Assembly: GCA_030490835.1 (NCBI GenBank)
Contig: CM059971.1
Span: forward strand, 59,816,012-59,880,011
Length of the DNA: 64,000 bases
Source of the DNA: Annona cherimola
Taxonomy: Eukaryota; Streptophyta; Magnoliopsida; Magnoliales; Annonaceae
Direction: 5' to 3'
Shown piece by piece: positions 11,400 through 24,289 of this stretch. The number at the start of each line of letters is the position of its first letter. Within the stretch, counting starts at the first letter, position 1. The notes under the pieces were generated by a model. The model was given only the letters and a program-made list of their open reading frames with translations, was not told the origin of the DNA and did no database searches. The position numbers and the translations under genes are program-made.

Positions 11400-13079
11400 T
11401 CAGTTGGTTGTCCATCACATTCCCTTAATTGTTCTTGGTCTACCTCGTTAGCTTCTTCTTCATCCTCCTAACTTTTTAGCTCTTTCTCTTGCCGATTGTT
11501 TGGTTCTTCCTCTTGTCATCTTTGCTCGTCCTCTCCCACATTCAGTTCTTTGTCTTCTTAATGTATATCTTCTGCTTCCTCCTCAGTAAGTTCATCACTT
11601 GGAATGGGCATATCTTGTATGATTTGCATCTTCTTATGTTTCTATGGATTCTTTTTGGCTATCACATCACCCTCAACTGGAGCTTCTTTTGCTCTATGTT
11701 TTGATCTCGTCTTTGTCTAGAGTTGAGAGTGTCATGTGCTCTTCATCACCTGAAACTCGACAATTACTATGACTCCTCACCATGTTAGCTAACGTGCAAA
11801 AAAATACATCAATTTTCTCATGATATATTATTAAAGTTTCACCGTTATGCGTGTAACAAAGATACAAAGATGAAGAAGTGATATTTTCAATTTCATAGAG
11901 ATTGAAAATAAAGGTGAGTAAATTCAAAGTAGGGACATAAAGATTGTGTTAGGAATGGATATAATAGAAATAATTATAATGTGCCAACAAAAAATTGAAT
12001 TGAATAGCACTATCACTAAATCATTGGATTATACACATTTATAGCATAGCGTATATTAAAATGAAATTGTTCGATGTTCAAGTAAGGGTCAGAGACTCAA
12101 AAGTATAAATGTAACTATAAATTATCTCATAATAAAGGGAATCCACATAGCACGACCACAATAGGAGGGCAAGTCCAAAAGAAAGAAATGTCTCATTTTA
12201 CCCTTAGATGTAGGATCCAGTAAGTATTGAACTTCTTCTTTCAAATTTTTCACAAGGAAAATTCTAGTCATTCCTTTGCTATTTAAAAGAGATTGGAAGT
12301 TAACACAAACAACAGTAATGACTGATAAATAAACTGCATAATTTGTTGATAGTACATAATGCAAAGGCTATCACATATTAAAGCACTGTACATTGAGCAT
12401 CACAAGAAAGTAACCAACCAATAGAAAATTTTTTCCATTGATAAAAATGAAAAATTTTATAGTACATTTGGCTACAATAGAATGAATGTATAAATGCAAT
12501 GAAAATGTAAAATATAGAACAAAACAATACTTACCTTCCTTACTCATCCGTAGGTATTTTTTCTTCATTATTACCTATTTTGTTCATCAGTATCCCTATC
12601 TCTTTTATTAATTTTTTTTTGTATCTTATATCATCCTTTTTATTGCATTTTCATGTCCATTATTCTTTCCATTTCTAACTTTGCAACCATACCCTATAAT
12701 AAGCTTCTACAGATATATTTGTAAATTGAAAGGAATCAATTAAATTGAAAATTAGTCTCAGCTTGACAACAGAAAGTGCCATGTAGTTTTATTCCAATAA
12801 GTCCTCGAGTCCAATTATATAGACAATGGTATGGTGAACCACCCATTCTTGAACCAGTACCTTGAAGAATATCCTGTACATGACAAAGATGCTTCAACAC
12901 CATAGATGCACTTGGATGTAACCAAATTGCACATATAGCTGACTGATTACATCAAGGCAGCTATAACTTTTGCTTCTTGATTTGTATAACAGTGACAATG
13001 TGGTGCATATCAAGAAAGCCTTCAGATCATAAATTGTACCTTTTGTTCTAGATCTGACTGTCAACCCTTGACTAACCAC
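11400..13079 (-). other. Unrecognised coding-like stretches inside the MULE
   Basis: Several separated minus-strand stretches look protein-like. At 12894-13079 and just downstream (12720-12893) there are long open frames. At 12122-12364 there is a 60-codon run. At 11400-11927 there is a highly acidic Glu/Asp-rich run broken by four stops. Their spacing resembles exons divided by AT-rich introns. I cannot match any to a known family. A captured host gene fragment is one explanation and chance open frames are the other. Confidence 0.25.
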
Positions 13080-13636
13080 TTATGTTCAAAAATAGGTTAC
13101 TCTTGCCTTGTTGACATGCACACATAGCATAACAGAAGGATTGATAAAATTTTCAAGAAACACTTCATAAAAAACAACTCATCACGTTTTCAGATCTGCT
13201 TAGCTCCTAGAGATAAATCCAACCTCAAACAACTCAGGAAAAACAACCAAAATGGAAATCAATAACATTCAAAAGAAAAATCTCATGTTCCTAGATGAAG
13301 ATTCCACACAAAAGATAGATTGAGAAATTAGGGGTTGTATAACAACAATCATTCCAATCGTCTTCCATCATTTCTCTCGGTGCTCTATCTAGTTGTCTTG
13401 CACTATCACTCTTTGTGCTCGTTTGGAAAAATAGTGAAAGGGATGGAGATTGAGAGAGGCTATGGGATGATGAAGAGAGGATGTAGCGAGAGAGAGAAGA
13501 GGAATCTAGCTAAGATGGAGCAGGGAGAGCGGAGGAAGAAAGAGAGGTCTCTATGTGAAAGAGAGCACTGAACAAGCAAGAGGGAGATGTGGAAGGGAGA
13601 GTGTGGGATGCATGCATTCAAGAGGGAGAAATTTAA

Positions 13637-13811
13637 GGAAAAATTGATTTTGTAATAATATAAATAGTTTAGGTCCCAAATACCTGACTAGAACTCCACA
13701 CGACGAGAACTGTGTGATCGACAACTTCGATTGAGCCTGCCAGCAAGAACGGTTAGATGGAGAGTTCCCAGCAGAAGCCTTAGTGAAAGCCGGTTGCATT
13801 GAAGTGCCCTC
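13637..13811 (-). repeat. Right TIR of the 4.9-kb MULE
   Basis: Read on the minus strand it begins GAGGGCACTTCAATGCAACC and follows the left TIR for about 170 bases before the two ends diverge into pyrimidine-rich DNA. Confidence 0.75.
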
Positions 13812-13822
13812 ATAGCTTGAAA

Positions 13823-15290
13823 TATATATATGAAATTAAGAAATAAAAATTTATTCATATAAACGAGTTATAAAGTTAAATGTACATTCACATAAACTAT
13901 ACTTACGTTAAAATTTTTGATTGATATATATTTTCATCCATCTCAATTTATATTGCAAATAAGCCTTGAGACATTTTTACAATTTCAATGTGAAGACAAC
14001 ATACTCTACCTATTAATTTAGGAGACACACATAAGATCTTATTTGAAACCAGAAGACAAAGCTTCTATTTAAATAGAAAGAAAAAGCTCCCAAAGGGGAA
14101 CAAAGCTCTCAACGAGGGATGTAGCTCCCAAGAATCAAACACTAGTTTGCCTCCTGGCAAAAGACAGTGTTACCAGTGGAGCATTACCCTCGCTTATATT
14201 AACATTAATTAGTCATAAAGTTAAAAACATCTATCCAATAAAAATACATTCACACAGGTAAGCTATATGGTTTATAAAAATAATTTATACCTTGCAGTAG
14301 TTGGGCGGCTGAAGGTGGGTTGGGGCATGTCAACCTACCTTGCCTCCATAATCGAAGGACGGGTCTCAAATCTTGACCTACCTTGCCTCGCCCCATTAGA
14401 TCAAAATTCTTGTCTCGACCCTCTGTAAAATTGGAGTGGGGCGAGATGGGTCACTGGTCGATCCGACCTTATTATCACCTTTACTTGTTTGTAAGTAGGT
14501 TACATAAAAGTAGAGTGATATAATCCCTTCGAATTTTAAGACTTTGATTATTAATAGAAAAAAAAATCTATTCAGTGTATCTACCGTCATTTGTTTAGTT
14601 TAAGAGACCAAGTTTCATACTAATCAAATATGTGCAAAGATTACTAATCTAGGTTCATTCATATTCATATATGTCTTTCAACACTTATAAATCTAACAAA
14701 GTTTTAGTTATTTGCTATGTTCCCATACACCCAAGTAAAACAAGGTTGATAACCACATAACCTAATCAAGATTACACAGGGTTATAGGTATATTCCTATC
14801 CATATTAACATCCAACACAAACAAGAGCTAGAACACCTGTACCTTATATATGAATCTTATTCAAATCTCATTTTTTCAAGCATGAATCTGAATATTTAAT
14901 CAATCTACCAGGTTGCAAAGCTTGTAAACGCATTAAGCATGATATATAAAGGTAATCTCATGCAACACAAGTCACATCACAACTGTATTATCATTTCAAG
15001 CGTAAGAAAACCAAATAACATAATTTATAATATCAAATCCTACATATCTCCCACCATAGGAAGATTCAACCCATAAACATGACTGTGATTCCCATTAAAA
15101 TTAAGTTTGCAATCATCCCGAGCAAGAAGAATAATAAAAATGAAGAGAAAGATAAGAAGAGGAGATGAAACTCAATGGATTTGTAGTGACATCTTGTTCT
15201 CCACTCGCTCTTCTCTCCTTCCTTAAAGCCTTGGTTTTTCTCCTCATTGCTCAACAGCCACAACCCTCTCTATATTTTTTTTCAAACCTT
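13823..15290. other. No gene; leader or LTR-like minus-strand DNA
   Basis: AT-rich DNA with no recognisable protein. At 15060-15290 the minus strand is GA-rich, as in transcribed leaders of long gypsy LTRs, and lies just downstream of the promoter-like block at 15296-15475. A segment at 14290-14470 is GC-richer (cgacc/ggtcg runs) but was not matched to anything. Confidence 0.35.
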
Positions 15291-15295
15291 AAATG

Positions 15296-15475
15296 TTCTA
15301 TTTATAACCCCTTCATAATAGCACGAGACACGTGCGAAAATTCACACATGTGGGGGTCGATGCCGAATGACTGGCGCCTAGGCGCCACTTCTCTAGAAGC
15401 TACTTGAAGTTACCTGTTTTTGAAATTTTCTATTGTAGCAGTGCCTAAGGCCGAGGCGCCTAATTTTGGCGCCGG
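15296..15475 (-). promoter_or_regulatory. LTR-like promoter with GGCGCC palindrome
   Basis: On the minus strand, GGGGTTATAAATAGAAC at 15298-15312 is a good TATA box. Upstream of it lie a CACGTG G-box at 15329-15334, a perfect 16-bp palindrome TGGCGCCTAGGCGCCA at 15372-15387, and further GGCGCC boxes at 15455-15460 and 15468-15473. GGCGCC-rich blocks next to a TATA box recur in long LTRs of plant gypsy elements, so this is probably a retrotransposon promoter and not a host gene promoter. Confidence 0.45.
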
Positions 15476-15889
15476 GGCACTAACTTAATCCTTGCATTCT
15501 TAGTGTGTGCTTGCAATGCAATTCTTTTCCCATCACTTTGGCATGAAGTCTATGAGTTAGCCACCATCTTTCCCTATAACAAAAGACACAAAATAAGTAA
15601 ATGTTATCTTAATTGATGCAATGAAATTACTAACAAGTTAAAATGACATGATTAGCATTGAATTAACTAAAAAACGCATGCAAGCCTGAAATGCAGAAAT
15701 GGAGAAAACTAACGCAAAACTTATGTAAATTTACATGTTTCTCATGAACTAGCATTCCAAATGAGTGCAAAACGAGCATTGATAACTCTAATTTTATAGA
15801 GTTATCAATATTCACAACTATAATAATTACATCCAAGGCTCCAAATACACCAAAACTATTAAAAATCATACCTTCACTGCTTAGCTAGC

Positions 15890-18800
15890 AATGAAGGTTC
15901 TTATTTATCACGTCTGCATCATTTGCACTCATTGGTTAGTTGAATACTCAGTAAGCAAACATTTAAATGTATATATAATTTTTAAAACTTGTTACATTAA
16001 TTGGAAATATAGAATTTTTAAATTCTTTTTATGCATGTATCAAAATTAAGTGAGTGCATACATGCATCATCCTTGTTCGGCAGATGATACTTACCAAGTG
16101 ATCATCCACCTATAATAACTTTTCTAATCTTATAGGATTACCACTTTAAAATTTTACGTGCTTAACAATGCAATGCATGAATCATATACATCATGCCTAA
16201 CTCTAGAGGGTACTCAAAACGCCTCTGGTGACACCCTTAAGACCCAAGGTCAGGTTACTGGGCTCAATTTCTTTAAAAACATCACTTCCTGCTCACCCCA
16301 CAGGGTACTTAGTGCATATAAGCATACCATGATTCATGATCATTGTGAGAAAATATGCATGACATCATAAAACAAAGTAGAAATTTTCATTTTAAAGTCC
16401 ACAATTTAAATACATAAAAGAAAAATTAGATTAATCATTCGTTGACAAATATCATTTCATAAAATGAAAAGGAGCATATTTTCTTATAAAATTCTTTTGA
16501 AATAAATTTTTGGAAGGGCTTGCTTGCCTTTTCCTTTGGCTTTTCTTCTTCTTTCTTTTACCCTTTCCTATTATAGCTAACAAAGAATACATCTAAGTAT
16601 TTATTTAGACTATTATATATATCGTTTCATGTCTAATCATGCATCTACTTGCCTCTTTTTTTATCAAAATCCTTGGACTTGGAGTTCAAGTATTCATTCA
16701 CTTGAAATCTCTTTATCTAAATTCCCTTTAAGTTAGCCACACTTTCGAATTAAGTGAACCACACACTTACATGCTAACTGCCCTTGAGATACCCTTACTT
16801 GGACTTGTTACAAATATGAAGTTTCATTTTACTTCATACACACACCACATACTTAGATAGGCTAAATAAGTTCATGTATCACATACATTGTATTTTGAGT
16901 TTAACCACTACATGCTTATAAGGCCTCAGATTCTAAGTTCACAACTCTTGGGTTCATTACCTATTTTGTAAAATATTAAGTAAAATCAATTAATATTCAT
17001 ACCAAACATCTAAATATGCTTAATTACATATGCTCTAATCATTTCATTGTCAAAACAGCCCCTAAAATGCCAAAATTCAGAAAATTACGATTTAACATGC
17101 ACGTTCCAGCCTTAAGTCTTTTTTAAAATCTATTTGGGGTATTTTCTTAAATCCTATGACCTTGAAATCTTGGGCATTCTTAACCTATATATAAATGAAT
17201 ACATCTGTAAAATTTCATGAATTTTGGATTTCATTTGATAAGCAAATTGCCTGACTGAATTCAAGGTAGACTTGAAAATTTCAGCAGGTTTAGATAAATT
17301 CTATCAAAATCTGAGGGTTCTTTTCAGATCTAATAAATATTTAGCCCTTTCTTACTATTTACAAAATAGTTCAATTTTCCAAACTTGAAATCCATTGAAA
17401 TTCCATGGTTTTGCTTCGTTTCATGATTTTAGTGCTAAATAAGCATTCATATGCTCCTCTCTAATTAAATTACTTACCATGCTATGGTACTTATCCTTTT
17501 TTCATTTCCATCCCATTAATTTTGATTATCAAAACTTAAGATTTGAACCCCTTGCATTGACCTTAAAATTTATTATTAATGTATTTACATTAAACTACAC
17601 AACCAACTAGCCTAATACAATGTGGCTGCCACATTAAAACTCCCCGTTAAGCTTACATTTAAATATTTATAAATATTTATCAATTAAAAATTTTGTCATA
17701 TAAAAATTAACCAATTCATTCTATTATCTATAATCAACTTACATATCACATTCAAACCTCAATTTTACTATATAGCCATGCATCCTAACTGGATAGTGGC
17801 TTTTATTCCATTTATATAAAATTTCATAACATAAGCTTGACACTTCAATATTCCAACAACTTACATTGTCATTAAGATTAATAATTAACCATTAAAATTG
17901 ATAGGTAAATTCACAAAACATTCATTTACATGGCTCTCTATCATTAATTCACATTTAGGCTTAATTTTAGACATAAATACTTAAGATTTCCCCACATTGG
18001 GAATAATTGTGCACCTAAAATAACTACATGGCTATAAATTTCACTCACCCGGATGCCTAACTAATATCACTTGTACACCACTTTAAACTTGAATTTTTAC
18101 ATTTATAACTTAGCCTATATATTTTATATTCAAAACTATAGAAATCATTTTATAATCATAAATCACATAAGTTAAACATTAAAACTTCCTAATTAAGCAG
18201 ATTTGGCCTCGCACCTAGCTAGATAGTTGGGCTTTCCCAACTTTCCTTTATTTCCATTAATCTAACATACAATTCACCATTCCGTCATCATTATAGCTAA
18301 ATCTGTCGTATGTATACTGCCCAAATTTAACCTTCATTTAGGCTTGCTTGAAATTTCTATTTTTTTTATGATTACAACTTTGCTTAACAACCCATTTATC
18401 ACAATTAAGTTACATATCATGCTTCTAAAATTAAAATTAATTATTTAGGAGCCATCTTTAAGCCCAAATTCATTACCCATGAATTGTCTAACATTGGCTG
18501 GTTAGATGATGTTTTTAAGTTTTAAAATTTAGGGATTTTACTCACTTTTATTTTCACATGATTTTAGTTTGACAATTTTAATATTTTAAACCAAATTTAA
18601 ATAACCCTCCAATCATTCATACACATGTCATACAATTGCTACTCATTCGTTTTTTCTTTTTTTTTTCATAAAATCCACCTCATATACATTTAAATCAAAA
18701 AATCTCATACCCCCATATAAATTTCATAACTGACAAGTTTCATTCATCATATACACCTAGTTTTAGGCTTTCAAAATTTTAAAATCTCATTCCCTATAAT

Positions 18801-19700
18801 TTTTATATTACATAAAACAGCTAAACTACACATCTTTTACATCAAAACCGCATGTCTAAAGGGTGTTTGCATCATTGTCCTATCACGGTCACCATAACTA
18901 ATTCAAATTTTCACACTTAGGTTAATTAAAAATCATTATTAAATCCATCATACATGTTTTTACAGAAAAACCCCATGCATAGATTTATTTCTCATAATTG
19001 CCCTATATCTAGGATTGGGTAGAAATCTAAATCTCCTTCAAAATTGAATGTATAAACAATCATTTAACAAAACTACATGCTTTATTTCATAAACCATGCA
19101 AAAATTGAATATTTTAAGCATATAAAATGAATAAATCCTAACTGTAAAATCTGAATTGATGCATAGGGTTCAATTTCCACGTTTCATTTGCATGATTTGG
19201 CTCCCAAAATCTATGTCTACAAGAATTTATGAAAACCCCCATAATTTCTACCTATTTTAGGAAGAAATTTTAAACCCCTATCCTCCCCCTTTCACCATGC
19301 ACCTGAATCCCCTTCCCTTTCTCATGATTTCCTTTCCATACCTATAAATATATATAAATCTACCAAAAGCCTTATGTTTTGAATATGATTTGGGAAAGAT
19401 TTCTTAAAAAAATCATAAAATGCATCACCCTTACCTCCGGCAACGAGTGGTAGTGGTGTGATGGTGGTCGCAACGGCAGCGACAATGACGGATGGACGAC
19501 AATAACCCTCCTTTCTCCTCTCCTTCCTTCTCTTCTCCCTCTTTCTCCTTCTCTTTCTTTTTTTCCTTCTCCTCCCCTCCTGTTTTTTCTCTCCCTACGC
19601 ACGCCGAAAGGGGTTGACGCCCCTTCTAATTTTTTCATTTTATTTGGTAGTCTTCTATGCACACACATGGATACTCTTCATAAGCCATATTATTTTAATA
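15890..19700 (-). mobile_element. Probable long gypsy LTR (Tekay/Del-like), minus strand
   Basis: No protein-coding frame is recognisable over 3.8 kb. Read on the minus strand, a strongly GA-rich leader (19600-19500) is followed by alternating ggcgacc-type sequence and CCGGAGGTAAGG (about 19435), a good splice donor. At the far end, 15970-15890 reads CTTACTGAGTATTCAACTAACC then GATGCAGACGTGATAAATAAG, the layout seen near the 3' end of long chromovirus LTRs. No matching second LTR or target duplication was found, so it may be a solo LTR. Boundaries are approximate. Confidence 0.4.
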
Positions 19701-20149
19701 AAATTTTTAAATATATGTCCATATATATATATTTACATGCCATGAATAATATGATTTTAGGTTTTATAATATGTACACATGATACATATTCAGAATCATT
19801 ACATCATGGCCATTCGATGATTTAATAATTTAAACTAATTAAATTATTTAAATAAGACCATTTAATAAAAAATAATTAATATATTTTTCAATTTTTAAAT
19901 AATAGCACTTCAACTCATCATTAATTATTTATTAGTTACCTCTTCTTTTATTTTATAATTTTAGGCCATTTATTTATATTCAATCTCATTAATTCCTTGA
20001 CCCAAAATTTACATATATATATATATATATTATATGCTTAGTGTTGCAATTTAAAAATTGCAATTATTACTCCTAATGTGCCAAACCACGAAGTTGTTAG
20101 ACACTACCACCTTTTCGCCAGAACTTCTCCCAAATACAGTAACCTTAGA
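19701..20149. other. AT-rich DNA flanking the Copia insertion
   Basis: Contains a (TA) microsatellite at about 20013-20030. No gene is recognised. Together with 30937-31480 it forms the original locus now split by the Copia insertion. Confidence 0.45.
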
Positions 20150-20154
20150 CTCGG
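20150..20154. repeat. Left target-site duplication CTCGG
   Basis: CTCGG immediately before the left LTR, identical to 30932-30936 after the right LTR. Confidence 0.9.
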
Positions 20155-21793
20155 TGTTGGTTCCGAGTTTATGAAAAAACCCAAGAGGGGAGGGGTGAAT
20201 TAGGTTCTCAAAAATATTACAATGTATTAGTTGTAACCCCCCTTGTGAAATAAGTCCCCTTGAATGAAAAGTGTGGAGAATGAAATAGCAAGTACAACAT
20301 GCAAAATAAACACAAGAGATTATAGTAGTTTGAGACAACCCTCCCTAATTCACTCCTCTGAGAAAATGCCCTCGTGCCTTAGATTCCACTATGCTAATGG
20401 AAATACAGTCAGAGCACTTGCTCTCTTCTAGATTCCGGCTCTATGAGGCCTTTATAAATTTTGTACAAGTAGGTGGCGAGACACACTCCAACCACACACT
20501 ACTTTGCCTTCATTTGGTCTTGGTCTCCAATACCAAACCAAGTGGAATCACCAACAACAGGAGTGAAAATATGAATCTACAATTTACAGATGTGTAAGCA
20601 AACTTTCAACTCGTAGAAGAACTTGTAGAGTGAATGAATGGGTGAACATTTGAGCACTTGCAGTCAAAGAGCAAAGTTCTTCTTGTAGATCTCTTTAATG
20701 AGCACTTGAATACAAGAAAGTTAGAAGTGAAGTGTACTTAATGCACTAGCTAACCATCTCCCTTCTATTTGATGTGTATTAAATATGAAGGGAGTAAATT
20801 CGAACGTTTAGTGGTAGGTGGCGCACTTTTAATGCGCCAATGTTCTAATTTTTCCAACTGTTACAGCTCAAGTCACACTCGAAGTTGACCTTGGGTGCGA
20901 CTTCGCCCAAGTCGCAGACTGGAGTCGACTTGAGTTGCGACTTCGGTCTTTAGCTCTTCAGTCAAGTTCCATTTTAGGTTGACTTGATCTCAAACTTGGC
21001 CCAAGTTGCAGGTGAAGTCGACTTGAGTTGCGACTTCACACTCTATTCAGTTCATTGGAACCTTGACACAGTGTAAACTGGATCCTTTAGGATATTTTCC
21101 TTTATTTCTTCATGTTTTATCTTCATACACCTTTACTTGTGCATGTGACCTTTAGAACTTCTTGAATATTGAGCTTGGTTAAGTTTATTTGCGTGTTCTT
21201 GGCTGAACTTTTCTTGGATCTTAAGTCATTTTAGTATAATGTTTCTTGAGTCAAACTTTTCATCCTTGAGCTTGAAACTTCATGATTTGAACTTCATATG
21301 GCCAAGTTGAATCCTGGAGTCTACTTGGTTTGCAACTCTACTCAAGTCACATGTCTGAGTCGACTTCATGTGTGACTCCACCTAAATTGTATGTTAGAGT
21401 CGACTTTGGTTGCAAATTGACTTTATCAGATCCAGTTTCAGACTATTGAAGATACCTCAAGTCGCTGACGGAGTCAACTCGAGTTGCGACTTCACCCAAG
21501 TCTCATGCGAAGTCGACTTCGGTTGCAACTTCACTAGCTCATGCGTCCACATTGTCAGTGCTATCCAAATATAGCCCTTTGAAGTCGATGCCAGAGTCGA
21601 CTTCGGTATTAACCTGACCTAAGTCGATGCCCTGAGTCGACTTGGCGTGCGACTTGACCTGCCAACTTTTGAATATTGAAGTATTTAATCCTTATCACAT
21701 CTCAACACACATGTTAGTGCCTTAAAACCTCTCAAATTAAATTGTTAATCATTAAAATGTAGATTGTGATTGATTTTCCATTCGTTTACAACA
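20155..21793 (-). repeat. 3' LTR of the Copia element
   Basis: 1639 bp. On the plus strand it starts TGTTGGTTCCGAG and ends TTTACAACA. It contains many copies of the short word GTCGACTT/AAGTCGAC and related ttgcgactt words. It matches 29291-30931 throughout. Confidence 0.9.
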
Positions 21794-21811
21794 ATCTTCC
21801 CCTTTTTGATG
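21794..21811 (-). other. Polypurine tract
   Basis: Directly next to the 3' LTR the minus strand reads AAAAAGGGGAAGAT, the primer for plus-strand DNA synthesis. Confidence 0.8.
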
Positions 21812-22486
21812 ATTAATAAAATCAATTTGAGATTAACCTTTCATTAAGTAGATGAACTTGTAAAATCATTTTGTTTCTTTGCACTTAGCTACAGTATTTC
21901 ACACTAGGTCACTTATATCACTACATTCAGTTATCCATTGTCGAATTATTCATGCTAATTCATATGCCAAGGCATACAAACATTTCAAACTATTCAACAT
22001 TCATATCACTCAAGAAACAACATTCATAGAATTCAATCATTCCATTTATATGAAAATGTCATTCATAATTAATCATAGTTGATAATGTTAACTCATTCAA
22101 CAAAACCTTTACATATTTTTCAAATAGCACCCTACCCAATCATGAAAGATAGCTATCCAGACCTAAAATTCTAACATTCCTCTCCCTCTTTTTGTCAATC
22201 ACTGAAAGAGAGTAGAATCGATGAGTTGAGATTTTAGAAAAGTAAATGGAGAGATGGGATAAGGTAGTTGCTGATCGGGAAGCATTTGACGAATAATGCC
22301 ATCATATAGAGCTTGTGAAGTGGAGAAAAGATTGATCGGTGAGGAGGATAAAGGTGATGATCAATCCTGAATAGTCGAGTCAGCGTGTACTGATTCCTCT
22401 CAGTAAGGATCAAAATTAGGCAAACTAGGAATAGGTTCGTCTCTCCGACTGCTAGAGTCAAGATGATATTTAATATTTTTGAGCTC

Positions 22487-24090
22487 TTAATTTAGTTTGT
22501 CTTGCCTATCATGCAGTTTCATGAGAGATATGTTAATGGCCCCAAGTTCCTGAGAAAGTCTACTCTTCATGACTTGAAGATATTCTAGAATGACATTGGA
22601 GGTAGACGGTTGAGTAGGAGAGTGTGCAAAATGATTTATAGCTCGTGATCCTGTAAGGGAACAAGAAGCATATGAAGCAGGGGATGTTGGGGCTCTTGGA
22701 GCAGGGGGTGAAGGTGGCTGTGAATTGTGGTGAAGTTGATCCTCCCCCTCAAATGGAGCCATCTCTGCTTGAGGTTCCTACATAGCTTGGGCTCGCTTCC
22801 CACATAGCTTGGGCTCAAGGACAATTTTCATACAGGTCAAAGTGCTCTGTTAATGGCATTGGTGGGATTCAAGACCTCGTATGGTTCTCCATCCAGGTCA
22901 ACATGAAAATGATCAAGGATTTTAGTAATCTAGGTGGCGTATGGCAACACTCCTCAGGGATTATCTTTCTTTAGCTCCAATGCCTCTAAAAATAGTCTAA
23001 GCAGGCTAACTTTGACCTTGTTGGCCACTTTCTATAAAATCTCTGCCTCTTAGGGATTAAGCCAATTTCTTCCTCCACCTTTAGGGGTAAATGCAATGAG
23101 CTACAAGAAGTCTCAACATCCTCAATTGTGACAGAAATCCATGTATTGTAGGAACTTAATACCCTAGTGATATTCATTTTTTCTAGTTAAGTAGTTGTAC
23201 ATCTGAGTGAGTGTGAGCCCAGTTGGAAGTGGATCTTCAAACATAGGAACTCCAAGAATATGACCCACCGTACTGCATGTATTGAACTCACTAATGCCCT
23301 GTGCATCTCCCAGATTAATTTTTACTCCTTTAACATATGTGTTGAAATTTTTCTGATCTCATAGGTAGTAGAATAGTCTTATTAGATATGGATAAATCTT
23401 TCCATCATCCTTTAATTGGGTGGTCCAACCCTAGAAATCTAGCGACTCCTCAATGCCAAATTCATATTCATGTAGGAAGTAGAAATTAATGTTTTTTGGT
23501 GGGAAAGTCTTCCTTTCATAAAAATGCTTGTAAAAAGGGCTATGTTAGGCTCATGTCAAAAATATTCCACCAACATCTTACGAAGTTGACCTCTTAGAGT
23601 CGAGGTTCCCCTTCTTCTTTCCACAATCTCCACACTCTCACTAGATTCAAGATTTTCTTCTTCTCTAGGCACGGAGATAGAGGGATTACATCTTGGAATC
23701 TAACTCGATGACCCGTAGATGTCGTGGCTTTATCCCGAGCATGTTTGGACAACGTCCGTTGCCATCTTGGCACTTCCACCCTAGTGTTGGATTTGGACAG
23801 TCCTGAGACGAGAAGCTTATTTGGCTTTGAAACCACTTTAGGTGCCATTGATGTGTAGGAGATGTGAAAATTAGAGATTCGATGAATGAGAAAGTGAATA
23901 ATCAAAAACGGAAGATGGAATTGGAAAATTTGGTGATTTGAGAGAAGAGAAAATGGAAGAACTGGAACAAATAGAGAGAGAAGTGAAATGATAGAGACGT
24001 CCGTTCGCGCCTAAAATGGGGCTAGCCGAAACGACACCTGCAGAGTCAACTTTGAACCTTAAGTCAGATTCGAAGTCAAATTTCACTCAT
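22487..24090 (-). pseudogene. Third ORF (env-like region) of the SIRE-type element
   Basis: SIRE/Maximus elements carry an extra ORF after pol, often called envelope-like, whose function is unproven. Here the likely start is the ATG at 23848 (MAPKVVSKPNKLL), giving a basic N-terminal part that stays open to 23594. Frameshifts and stops follow. Near the end, 22762-22487 encodes a Pro-rich segment and then a heptad-like run (SRLSQELGAINISLMKLHDR) that could form a coiled coil. I see no convincing signal peptide or membrane segment. The region is clearly broken, and assignment rests on position, size and the Pro-rich/coiled-coil ending. Confidence 0.55.
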
Positions 24091-24150
24091 CTGAAGTCAA
24101 CTTTCGTGAAGTCGACTTGGGTGAATGGAGTCGACTTGGATTCACCGACC
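24040..24150 (+). repeat. GTCGACTT words between pol and the third ORF
   Basis: Several spaced copies of agtcgactt, agtcaactt and related words, the same words that fill the LTRs, occur here in the internal region upstream of the third ORF. Confidence 0.6.
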
Positions 24151-24289
24151 TAAATATAAATGCATTCTATTTCCTACCCATTTTAACTCATTTTATACAA
24201 GAAAATCAATTCAACAATCTTGACAATCATATCAATCTTATTTAATAGCAATTTTAGAATTTTACATCAATTTCATTCTTCAATATCAA

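Larger units (their letters stand above)
8908..13811. mobile_element. Mutator-like element with TIRs, no transposase seen
   Basis: The ends are inverted repeats of about 170 bp at 8908-9085 and 13637-13811. Both carry GTGTGGAGTTCTA and TTCTTGCTGGC, in opposite orientations. The flanks ATAACTTGAAT (8897-8907) and ATAGCTTGAAA (13812-13822) match at 9 of 11 positions, as expected for the 9-11-bp duplication made by Mutator transposases. The 4.5-kb interior has no recognisable transposase. It holds several short minus-strand open stretches of non-random composition, so a non-autonomous or gene-carrying (Pack-MULE-like) element is possible. Confidence 0.75.

Noticed and set aside
13335..13571. Plus-strand 78-codon frame near the right TIR of the first MULE
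   Set aside because: It translates a GA-rich block that mirrors the CT-rich block after the left TIR; low complexity, no motif.
19372..19668. Arg/Glu-rich minus-strand frame as an RNA-binding protein
   Set aside because: It is a translation of a GA-rich low-complexity leader, and the repeat-like GAGR pattern needs no protein explanation.
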